Positions 36,776-43,451 of a DNA stretch of 50,064 bases are shown here, piece by piece. The stretch lies in NCBI GenBank assembly GCA_903970445.1, contig CAJCIP010000120.1, positions 1 through 50,064 of the forward strand, given 5' to 3'. Under the pieces are notes generated by a model that had not been told where the DNA came from, made no database searches, and was given only the letters and a program-made list of their open reading frames with translations. Numbering within the stretch: position 1 is the first letter of the stretch; the number at the start of each line of letters is the position of its first letter. The stretch comes from Verrucomicrobia bacterium Tous-C9LFEB. GTDB lineage: Bacteria; Acidobacteriota; Terriglobia; Terriglobales; Acidobacteriaceae. The translations under genes were made by a program, and so were the position numbers.

Positions 36776-37854
36776 TGTGCTGTTGGCTGGCCCATGCTTT
36801 TGCGCCTCTGCAGCCAGGCGCATGCGGCGCGGACGCAGTCAACAAGCAGAAGAGGAAGCAGCAGCGGCGTAAGTCGCTCGAAGTGGCGATCCACGAAAGG
36901 GACACAGACCTGCGGCATTCGCGGTGAGTGCCTCAGCCACGCCCACGTCCTTACCACGCGCCGTTTGCGCGAGCTTGTGACAGACGCGCCCTCACCACCC
37001 GATGTCCCCGCGCGTAACCTCTGCAAATCTTCCGGGAGCTGCCCAACCGGACGCTCCGCGTACCACCAGCCGCGGGCATGAACTCCGGCGTCGCGTGTTC
37101 GTTGTAGATGAATGGAAGCGAGCGACCGCTCGTCTGCGAATTCCGCGTGCGAGAAGTGGCTGAGTTTGGTCTGAAGGTCTTTCGAGCTTGCAATCGAGCT
37201 CAGGTGCCGGCCCGCATCTGGAAGGCGCGGCGCGTATTGGTTCTCGCGGCGGAGCGCGTGCGGTGTTCGCGGCGGTAAGGCACACTCCTGATCACCTCGG
37301 ATGTCCTTGAACCGCACCGCTACGCCCGGCATGCACCACCAGGTCGGCGAGAGATGATCCCAGGATTCTGGATGTAGATGAGGCACAGCGAAGGGGAAAG
37401 GATCGTCCGTGTTCGCGCAGCAGGCGGAGCGGGGCGCAAGCGTGTCGAAGCGTCCATAGTGCCGGGTCATCAGCAATCGATGCGGCCGGGAGAGTCCGTC
37501 GGCGCGAAGCCGCTGTAGCACGCCCCGGCTGGGAACCTCATCCGCGTCCAGGATGAGTACTACGTCCTCTGGTTCTGCGTCGTGAAGCCCGAGCTGAATA
37601 GCATTGCGCTGAAATGCCTCCCGCGCCCAGGTGCTTTCGCCCGGCAATCTCGGTAGAGCGACGTGGCGTAGCTTCGGCATTGCCCAGGCAAACCGCTCAC
37701 GATGCTGATGAAAGAGAAGAGGCTTGGGCTGGCCTTGGAACGTCTGCGCGGCTTCCACGAGCACCAGCACATCTACAAGTTCGTAGATTTCAGCTAAGCG
37801 GTGCTCCAACAAGTCGAATTCATTGTCGAAGATGAAGGTGTCATAGATGCGCAT
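36772..37854 (-). CDS. Glycosyltransferase family 17-like protein
   Basis: A 360-residue protein with the GT17 (MGAT3-like) start MRIYDTFIFDNEFDLLEHRL, then ELVDVLVLVEAAQTFQGQPKPL, and the metal-site block VILDADEVPSRGVL (Asp-x-Asp). These features match family 17 N-acetylglucosaminyltransferases, which occur in bacteria mostly as uncharacterised proteins. It follows the precursor A1 stop by 26 bases on the same strand, so it is most likely in the same transcript and may glycosylate the peptide. The C-terminal third is Arg-rich and less family-like, ending in a hydrophobic stretch LTPLLLPLLLVDCV. Confidence 0.75.
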   Translation of the reverse strand: MRIYDTFIFDNEFDLLEHRLAEIYELVDVLVLVEAAQTFQGQPKPLLFHQHRERFAWAMPKLRHVALPRLPGESTWAREAFQRNAIQLGLHDAEPEDVVLILDADEVPSRGVLQRLRADGLSRPHRLLMTRHYGRFDTLAPRSACCANTDDPFPFAVPHLHPESWDHLSPTWWCMPGVAVRFKDIRGDQECALPPRTPHALRRENQYAPRLPDAGRHLSSIASSKDLQTKLSHFSHAEFADERSLASIHLQRTRDAGVHARGWWYAERPVGQLPEDLQRLRAGTSGGEGASVTSSRKRRVVRTWAWLRHSPRMPQVCVPFVDRHFERLTPLLLPLLLVDCVRAACAWLQRRKSMGQPTAH

Positions 37855-37880
37855 AGGCGATCAATGACAGTATGGCTTAA

Positions 37881-38039
37881 CTAGGAACAGCTATACATGG
37901 CGTCGCTAGGTCCGCTAAAGGTACCGGAGATATTGTTCTGCGTGACTGTAGCGCACGAAGACACTACCGCATCAGGGGTTTGCCAAACTTCTGGACGTTG
38001 GACTGCTAACTGCTCGGCTGACAACGAAGATTCCTGCAT
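37881..38039 (-). CDS. Putative RiPP (lasso-type) precursor peptide A1, 52 residues
   Basis: A short gene found by reading the gap between the sulfotransferase and GT17 genes. ATG 38039 has GGAG seven bases upstream (part of GTGGAGAAAACTC); the stop is TAG at 37881-37883. The product has 52 residues: MQESSLSAEQ at the start, RPEVWQTPDAVVSSCATVTQ in the second half of the leader, and a 14-residue end GTFSGPSDAMYSCS. Gly39 as core position 1 puts Asp46 at position 8, which fits a Gly1-Asp8 macrolactam ring with a six-residue tail AMYSCS. The pattern W-Q-x-P ... S-S-C-A-x-V-T ... G-x6-D-x4-C-S is shared with the peptide at 35335-35484. Thr is not at -2 as in most lasso leaders (Ile-Ser precedes the Gly). 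The gene lies in the minus-strand operon with the cyclase and kinase. Confidence 0.78.
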   Translation of the reverse strand: MQESSLSAEQLAVQRPEVWQTPDAVVSSCATVTQNNISGTFSGPSDAMYSCS

Positions 38040-38193
38040 GAGTTTTCTCCACGTAACCTTGTGTGCGAACCAAGGTCTGTGGGCAATGTATCGTCAGGCG
38101 GGCCACTGATTGGCATAAGTGATATCAAACAGACATACAACTTAAGGGATGCTCCCTCCATCGCGGAATCCACTTTGGTGGGCACGGTGTATT

Positions 38194-38213
38194 GTCACGG
38201 CTGAAGCCGTGAC
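38194..38213. repeat. REP-like palindrome at the end of a sulfotransferase gene
   Basis: A perfect 8-bp inverted repeat, GTCACGGC-TGAA-GCCGTGAC. It covers the last codons and the stop codon (38195-38197) of the minus-strand sulfotransferase gene. Neither side has a T run. Form and size are those of a REP-type palindrome; a role as transcript-end hairpin is possible. Confidence 0.6.
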
Positions 38214-39109
38214 CTACCGTTCACTTGATCAGAGTGACGATTCAGAGCTCGTTCGGCAGACGTTCCGTCTTCCCCGTACCCTAGCATCTTCATCACAGCC
38301 TCGTTCTCGCGGACCAGTGTCGCGCGTAGCTCTTCGGTCAGCTTATCCTTCCACGTCATAGAGCCGCCCTGCCGGAAAAAGCTTAGGGAAGTAGTTGGCC
38401 GCTCGCGAAATCCTCCTCGCACTTCAGAGGCCTTGAGACGGTTGATATGAGCGGCTTCGACAGCTTGCTGAAGACGATCATCCGTCGGCAGACTGAGCGC
38501 TTCTGCAATCCTTCGAAAGGCACCTAGTTCATCACGTTGCATGTCCTCGTATCGCATGCAGAGCACACTGTACGGTATATCCGGATTCAACCAGCTTTCC
38601 GCATTCTGGCTCCAGCTCCCATCGGTTTCTTGCAAGGAAAGCGGAAGCATCGACTCCGCCCGGAACCAGTTTGGACGTTCGCCGGACATGATGCGGACCG
38701 TTTCCTCAATCGAAAATCCCAGATGATTGCTGAAGGAAGCGGCCACATCGAAGGGATGGCGCACGAGATAAATCACCTGGCGGACTGCTTGCGGCGGGAA
38801 CACCCATTCACCACGAGGCGTTCTACGTGCTCGATCATGAACCTTGATGAAGACGAGGTTTCTTGCGTCTGCCGCAACATCCTCATACACCGAAGGGAGT
38901 GTCAGCTCGATCTCTTCCGGAGTCATGTCCGCGGCAGAAGCTGCCGCGTAGTAATCGAAGACACGCCGGCGTGAGTGACCGTACAGGCCTATGTCGATGC
39001 GATTGATGTCGCCCGCATGTTCCGGTGTGAGCAGTCCCTGGATGACCGCACGTACCCACGTGTTTCCCGATTTCGGGTAGCTGGCAATCAGGACGAGAGG
39101 GGCTTCCAT
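38195..39109 (-). CDS. Sulfotransferase (Sulfotransfer_1-like) of the RiPP cluster
   Basis: A 304-residue cytoplasmic sulfotransferase. The PAPS 5'-phosphosulfate loop is IASYPKSGNTWVRAVI (residues 8-23) and the 3'-phosphate site is VIYLVRHPFDVAASF; VLCMRYEDM and the late GSMTWKDKLTEELRA block are further family landmarks (Lys in the Gly-x-x-x-x-Trp-Lys region). Its start overlaps the end of the HPr-kinase-like gene by 22 bases. Precursor A1 follows 155 bases downstream. The last residues (NGRSRLQP) are encoded by the REP-like palindrome and its flank. Acceptor unknown; Tyr or Ser/Thr of the peptide is a fair guess. Confidence 0.88.
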   Translation of the reverse strand: MEAPLVLIASYPKSGNTWVRAVIQGLLTPEHAGDINRIDIGLYGHSRRRVFDYYAAASAADMTPEEIELTLPSVYEDVAADARNLVFIKVHDRARRTPRGEWVFPPQAVRQVIYLVRHPFDVAASFSNHLGFSIEETVRIMSGERPNWFRAESMLPLSLQETDGSWSQNAESWLNPDIPYSVLCMRYEDMQRDELGAFRRIAEALSLPTDDRLQQAVEAAHINRLKASEVRGGFRERPTTSLSFFRQGGSMTWKDKLTEELRATLVRENEAVMKMLGYGEDGTSAERALNRHSDQVNGRSRLQP

Positions 39110-39936
39110 TGCGCCACCTCCTCCAAAGCATTACCTAATTCTTCGACGGTCGAGCGGCGACCGCCGCCCAGGATTCCGGCGGTGATCTGGCCCGCGATTG
39201 TGCCGACAAGCTGCAGATGCTGCTTCAGCATGCCCAGAGGCGCCACTTGCCGTTGCCGAAACGTGTGTCGTGTCAGCAGAGCCATGCGTTCAGGAATGCT
39301 CGGCAACTCCACCAACCCCGGCTCGGACAACGTCAGCTCGACCACCGTTCCGAGACGCAGAGGCTCGGTGTCTTGCGTGACTGGGTAGAAAAACTTCTGC
39401 AATCCGGTCCTGACGGTCTGTAGCTTTTCTGTTGGAAGCTCAAGGCGTTCGCATGCATCCTGCCACAGCTTGATGCCTCGATGGCTCGGCCAGGCGAACG
39501 GCTTTCCGTCCCGCAGGCTGACCCGCGTGCTGTCGTCGGCAAGCACCATCCACCCGCGACGATGCATTTCGGCGGCGAGGGTCGATTTACCTGCACCAGA
39601 AAATCCGCACACAGCGATACATGCCAAGCCGTCAGGCGGCAGCAAGCAGGAGGCATGCAGCGGCAGCTCGCCACGCTGATGCAGGATGGCTGCCCGAGCT
39701 GCGCCATGGAGATACATATCCACTGCGCCCGGGTCGGCGCCCACGACTGGCGCTACACGCACCGTTGTGCCATCTTCTGCAAGAAACGCGCCCACTTCAG
39801 GAACGCGCAGCAGCATTGCACCGGGGCGAATCTGCATGTACTGCCCAACCTGTTCGGCTCCCTCCAGTTGGTCTGGAAGGGTATCGACTTCCAGCACCTG
39901 CGCGTCGGGCACGCCAGCGAGCTCTCGTGCGATCAA
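39088..39936 (-). CDS. HPr kinase/phosphorylase-like kinase of the RiPP cluster
   Basis: A 282-residue protein with the HprK-type P-loop CGFSGAGKSTL (residues 110-120), the preceding LPLHASCLL segment with its conserved His, and the downstream LADDST motif (132-137) that binds metal and phosphate. It lacks the N-terminal HprK domain found in true HPr kinases. Stand-alone HprK-like kinases are found in lasso clusters, where those studied (paeninodin type) phosphorylate the side chain of a C-terminal Ser of the precursor. Both precursors here end in Ser. TTG 39936 directly follows the cyclase stop; the start is not secure. Confidence 0.82.
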   Translation of the reverse strand: MIARELAGVPDAQVLEVDTLPDQLEGAEQVGQYMQIRPGAMLLRVPEVGAFLAEDGTTVRVAPVVGADPGAVDMYLHGAARAAILHQRGELPLHASCLLPPDGLACIAVCGFSGAGKSTLAAEMHRRGWMVLADDSTRVSLRDGKPFAWPSHRGIKLWQDACERLELPTEKLQTVRTGLQKFFYPVTQDTEPLRLGTVVELTLSEPGLVELPSIPERMALLTRHTFRQRQVAPLGMLKQHLQLVGTIAGQITAGILGGGRRSTVEELGNALEEVAQWKPLSS

Positions 39937-39937
39937 A

Positions 39938-41797
39938 TCAGCAGCCCCATTCCCGTATCAGCGATCCGGCGTCGATCAGACGCTCGATCGAGTATGCTTC
40001 AGCCAGATTGCCATTCCCTGCTGCGAGCTTCTCTAAGGTTTGCGATGCGGCAGTCAGGTCGAAAGCCTCCGCGCACGCTGGTGAATCATTTAACGCGTCG
40101 AGCGCGCTCCGGTATCGGTCCGCGTGCTTCTGAATGATACCCGCAGACTCCGGTGACTGCGCTCCACGGTTTCTGCGCAGCCGGATAGCATCCGGTACCA
40201 ATCCCGCGCCCATCTCTCGAGCTAACCCACGGCTTCGCCCACCCGCCAAGAACGCTTCGACGGGAAACGAGAGAAGGAGCTCGATGAACCTTCTATCGCT
40301 GAATGGGTCACGTCCTTCCACGCCGCTGGTGTGCATCGTGTCTGCACCACAAAAGCGGCTGCTCATCGTCGCAAAGGCGATCAGATTCTGTTTGCCTCGC
40401 ATGTCGTCCACGGACTTATTCAGCAGATGAGCTTGTTCTTCCCGGAAAGCTGGGCTGAGGAGAATTGCCCCGGCCCGCTCTCTCCTGCGATGTGGATTCC
40501 GGCGCGTCTGATAGCGAGACCGCAACTCTAGTGCAAGCGCCTTCCAGGCGGGGACGCCTCCACCCAGCTTGCTGTCTCGCTGCGCAAACTTCATCGCTTC
40601 CAACCATCGCCCGGAAGCAAAGAGAATGGAAAACACGCTCCGTCCTTCGAAGCTAGCGGTGGCATTGCCTCGGCCGCCGGCGAGCAAAACGCGCTTTCCA
40701 TCTGCTGCCGTCAATTCCGCCATGCGCAAGCCCCAGAGTTGATTTGAGGTGTTTCTGACCGCAGTACAAGACGTCTCATGGATCTCCGGCATCACGTCGA
40801 GATAGCACCGTCCGCCCGGGCGAATGAGCACGAGGTCCATATTGGCGTTGCGCTCGACCAGGGCGCGGGCCAGGTGTGACTCATCGTGATCCCAGTTGCG
40901 CTTCTCTTCTCCCTTGAGGCCTTCTTCCGGAACAGAGGTGTAGGCCGTCAGGTGTTGCCCGCGTCCGTGAAGTTGCCGAGCTGCAACGGCTGCCATCAGC
41001 GTAGAGTCCAGTCCGCCACTCAAGGTAGTGTTCACGCCAGTTACGCACGTGAGCGTGCTGCCTACCGCGCGCTCAAAAACTTCTGACGCAAGCTGCACAT
41101 ACTCTTGCTCCTTGCTAAAGCGAAGCTCCGGGACTGCTCCAGGCGTCCACCAACGTGTGAGATAAGCTGCTCTGCCTGGTGCGTAGTGAAGAAGGTGGCC
41201 TCCTGGCAGCAGGTGAACGTCCTCCACAGGGCTGGCGCCGCTTATCATTTTCGGTGCGACAAGCAGCGGCAACGCGACGAGGTTAGGCTTCCGTTGAATC
41301 GCAGGATTCGCCAGCATCCCAATCACCTGACTCGAGACGATCAGCGCCCCGGCCCGCTCGGCGTAATACACAGTTTTCGCGCCGACATGATTGTCGGAGA
41401 TGAAGACTTCGCCTGACTGCCGATGAAGGGCGGCGAAGGCGTAATCGCCGTAGACCTTTCGTGGCAAGTCCTCGCCGAAGCGAACGTACGCATGAAACAA
41501 AAGCTCGGCATCGGACATGGCTGCGACCTGGTTTCCGCCAAAAGCGAGCGAGTCTCCGAGCTCGCCGCGGTCGTAAACATAGCCATCCGCGACGAAACAA
41601 AGCTGCTCATTAACGTACGGTTGTGTATCGAAGCTATCCTCTGCTTGTATGCCCCGCGCAAGTCCGGCGGCGGCCAAACCTTTTGCTTCGTCGTACCAGA
41701 TCCCGAGCTTCCCAGACGCGCCGAGGAGCGCTGACGCCATGGCTTGGATCGCGTGGCGGAGGTCGTCTCTCTGAGAACCAGCGATGATTACAAACAT
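39938..41797 (-). CDS. Asparagine-synthetase-like lasso peptide cyclase
   Basis: A 619-residue two-domain protein. The N-terminal part (about 1-215) has the class II glutamine amidotransferase fold (YGDYAFAALHRQSGEVFISDN) but residue 2 is Phe and there is no catalytic Cys, so it cannot use glutamine. The C-terminal domain has the ATP pyrophosphatase loop LSGGLDST (259-266) and DHDESHLARALVERN. This is the make-up of lasso C proteins, which activate an Asp or Glu side chain as AMP ester and close the ring with the core's N-terminus. The start overlaps the upstream sulfotransferase by 10 bases, and the kinase gene follows without gap. Ordinary AsnB is unlikely given the lost Cys and the neighbours. 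Confidence 0.87.
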   Translation of the reverse strand: MFVIIAGSQRDDLRHAIQAMASALLGASGKLGIWYDEAKGLAAAGLARGIQAEDSFDTQPYVNEQLCFVADGYVYDRGELGDSLAFGGNQVAAMSDAELLFHAYVRFGEDLPRKVYGDYAFAALHRQSGEVFISDNHVGAKTVYYAERAGALIVSSQVIGMLANPAIQRKPNLVALPLLVAPKMISGASPVEDVHLLPGGHLLHYAPGRAAYLTRWWTPGAVPELRFSKEQEYVQLASEVFERAVGSTLTCVTGVNTTLSGGLDSTLMAAVAARQLHGRGQHLTAYTSVPEEGLKGEEKRNWDHDESHLARALVERNANMDLVLIRPGGRCYLDVMPEIHETSCTAVRNTSNQLWGLRMAELTAADGKRVLLAGGRGNATASFEGRSVFSILFASGRWLEAMKFAQRDSKLGGGVPAWKALALELRSRYQTRRNPHRRRERAGAILLSPAFREEQAHLLNKSVDDMRGKQNLIAFATMSSRFCGADTMHTSGVEGRDPFSDRRFIELLLSFPVEAFLAGGRSRGLAREMGAGLVPDAIRLRRNRGAQSPESAGIIQKHADRYRSALDALNDSPACAEAFDLTAASQTLEKLAAGNGNLAEAYSIERLIDAGSLIREWGC

Positions 41798-42609
41798 GCG
41801 TCACCCTGAACCGCCTCAGCGGAGGAAACTTTACGCGGCCAGCTTATTCCTGTCAGCTCAAATAAGTCCTGATTCGGTGTCTCATACAGGGCGTCGAACC
41901 GAGCACGCATGAAATGCGGTAGAGGAGATTGCGTTCGAGCGTTGTGAGGAAGACCGCCAGGTAGCGTCATTCGTTCTAACTCAAGGAATGCGCAAACTTG
42001 GTCAAACACCTTCTGCGGCTCGGCGAACAGATCTTCACTGCGCAGGATCAGGAATCGATCGCGCGGAACATACTGCCACCACTGCCGCAGCTGGTCCGCG
42101 TAGAAGCCGCGCGCTGTATAGCTATACAGCATGTGACCCGTCGCCGCAGGATCAAGTTCAGGACAGGCTGATTCGAACGTGCTTCGCTTCCTTTCCTGAT
42201 CTACGGCGTCTCGAAACCCGAGGTGCTCGCAACCCAGCGTGAGCATGTGGTGGTAGTGTGACCACGCGCGGGCGCCAGATTCTCGCAGCAAGACGATGCA
42301 CTTTGGTGCGCCAAGCACATCGTGCAACCGCTTCGCCGCTTCAGGATGGAAGAGATAGTAAGGCGTGGAGTCCAGCACGATCGGACGCTTCCTGAATAAG
42401 GCCCGATACATCCACCTTGGCCAGCGCAACGGCATCTGGCTGCGGTAGTACTCCAGACCCTTGTTCCAGTGCAACGTGAAGAAGTGCAACTCTTTGTGTT
42501 TGGTTGCCGCGACTTCCGCATGCTGCTGCAACGCCGCATGTAGAAAGGTCGTTCCAGAACGCATTGCGCCAAGGATGACCACATCAGGAAGTGGGCGTAA
42601 CAGGTTCAT
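41788..42609 (-). CDS. Sulfotransferase (heparan-sulfate-sulfotransferase-like) of the RiPP cluster
   Basis: A 273-residue sulfotransferase, first gene of the minus-strand RiPP operon. The 5'-phosphosulfate loop is VVILGAMRSGTTFLHAAL and it is followed by KHKELHFFTLHW, a pair typical of N-deacetylase/N-sulfotransferase-like bacterial enzymes. The 3'-phosphate site is CIVLLRESGARAWSHYHHML: the usual Arg-Asn/Asp-Pro is Arg-Glu-Ser here, a deviation. It is not closely similar to the other two sulfotransferases of the cluster. It diverges from the B2 gene with 52 bases between starts. Confidence 0.88.
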   Translation of the reverse strand: MNLLRPLPDVVILGAMRSGTTFLHAALQQHAEVAATKHKELHFFTLHWNKGLEYYRSQMPLRWPRWMYRALFRKRPIVLDSTPYYLFHPEAAKRLHDVLGAPKCIVLLRESGARAWSHYHHMLTLGCEHLGFRDAVDQERKRSTFESACPELDPAATGHMLYSYTARGFYADQLRQWWQYVPRDRFLILRSEDLFAEPQKVFDQVCAFLELERMTLPGGLPHNARTQSPLPHFMRARFDALYETPNQDLFELTGISWPRKVSSAEAVQGDACL

Positions 42610-42661
42610 GACTGGCGTTGCGCGGTTACGATCAAGGGGAGCCGTCTATTAGGATCGTCAC

Positions 42662-43075
42662 TTGAGCAGCAAATTGCAAACCTGGCGCAGAATGCCCATC
42701 CGAGGCCGGCTTGCCGTGCTTGAATCTGCCTTCTTGCTCACAGCTTCTTGGTTAGCGGTGCGGTTCTTCTTTCCAAAGATAGGGTCCTGGGCCACTCGTC
42801 CGGCGCCAAGTCACAGCTTGATGCCCCCGCCACACATCCAGGATGAAGTGCGTCGCGGCATCAGCATTGCAGCACGAAATCTGCCTTGGAATTGCGTTTG
42901 CCTGCCGCGCGCCATTGCCGGCAAACTCCTGCTCGCGCGCCGCGGCTATCGTTCAACGATCCGGATTGGAGTGCGCTTGAGCGACGGCGCCTTATCGGCG
43001 CACGCATGGCTTGAGATTGGCCAAATTACCTTGCTCGGTGGACGAGGGTCTAAGGAAATGTCGGTCCTGGTCTGA
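42662..43075 (+). CDS. Lasso peptide B2-type leader protease (transglutaminase-like)
   Basis: A 137-residue protein from TTG 42662 (AGGA eight bases upstream; ATG 42692 would shorten it by ten residues). Residues 10-35 (RMPIRGRLAVLESAFLLTA) resemble the usual B2 N-terminal helix, then a transglutaminase-like core: the likely catalytic Cys80 in NCVCLPRAIAGKLLLARRGY and His114 in SAHAWLEIG. I see no Asp after the His in the remaining 23 residues, so the third residue of the triad is uncertain (Glu118 is a candidate). B2 cuts the leader from the precursor with the help of B1 (PqqD-like). Diverges from the minus-strand operon. Confidence 0.8.
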   Translation: MSSKLQTWRRMPIRGRLAVLESAFLLTASWLAVRFFFPKIGSWATRPAPSHSLMPPPHIQDEVRRGISIAARNLPWNCVCLPRAIAGKLLLARRGYRSTIRIGVRLSDGALSAHAWLEIGQITLLGGRGSKEMSVLV

Positions 43076-43098
43076 GCTGATCTGAGGTCTGGAAAAGA

Positions 43099-43173
43099 TG
43101 GTGGCCAGAGACGGGATCGAACCGCCGACGCCGGCCTTTTCAGGGCCGCGCTCTACCACTGAGCTATCTGGCC
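43099..43173 (-). tRNA. tRNA-Phe (GAA)
   Basis: Read on the minus strand, a full cloverleaf forms: acceptor GGCCAGA/TCTGGCC, D arm GCTC...GAGC, anticodon stem CGGCC/GGCCG with loop CTGAAAA (anticodon GAA), T arm GGCGG TTCGATC CCGTC, discriminator A and an encoded CCA (75 bases in all). Its 3' end faces the RiPP cluster, whose last gene stops 23 bases away. Confidence 0.96.
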
Positions 43174-43451
43174 TTGGCAATGAAAAGAAACACGCGGGCC
43201 GCCAAGATCGCCGTATGCTGCGTTTCGAAAAACCTGCCTGCGTGGGAGGATTGACCGGTCAGCGTCTTGCACAGCTGCACGCAGTCATCGAGAACGTCGA
43301 TGTCAGTATAGCAATCGTGCCGCCGTCGCGCCACCCGCTAAGGGCGAGTCCGTTATCCTGAAGCAGCTCTTCCAGGCTGCATGAATGTGATTTCCGGTTC
43401 TTTTGAGGTGATGCCATCCCTGACTTCCTCTTCCGCAATTGCAAAGCTGCT

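Noticed and set aside
37897..38109. Plus-strand open frame of 70 residues with several Cys
   Set aside because: It is antisense to precursor A1, which has a good ribosome site, a homologue at 35335-35484 and the right strand.
37855..38194. A minus-strand frame reading MPISGPPDDTLPTDL as another small peptide
   Set aside because: It overlaps A1 in another frame, has no ribosome site and does not resemble A1 or A2.
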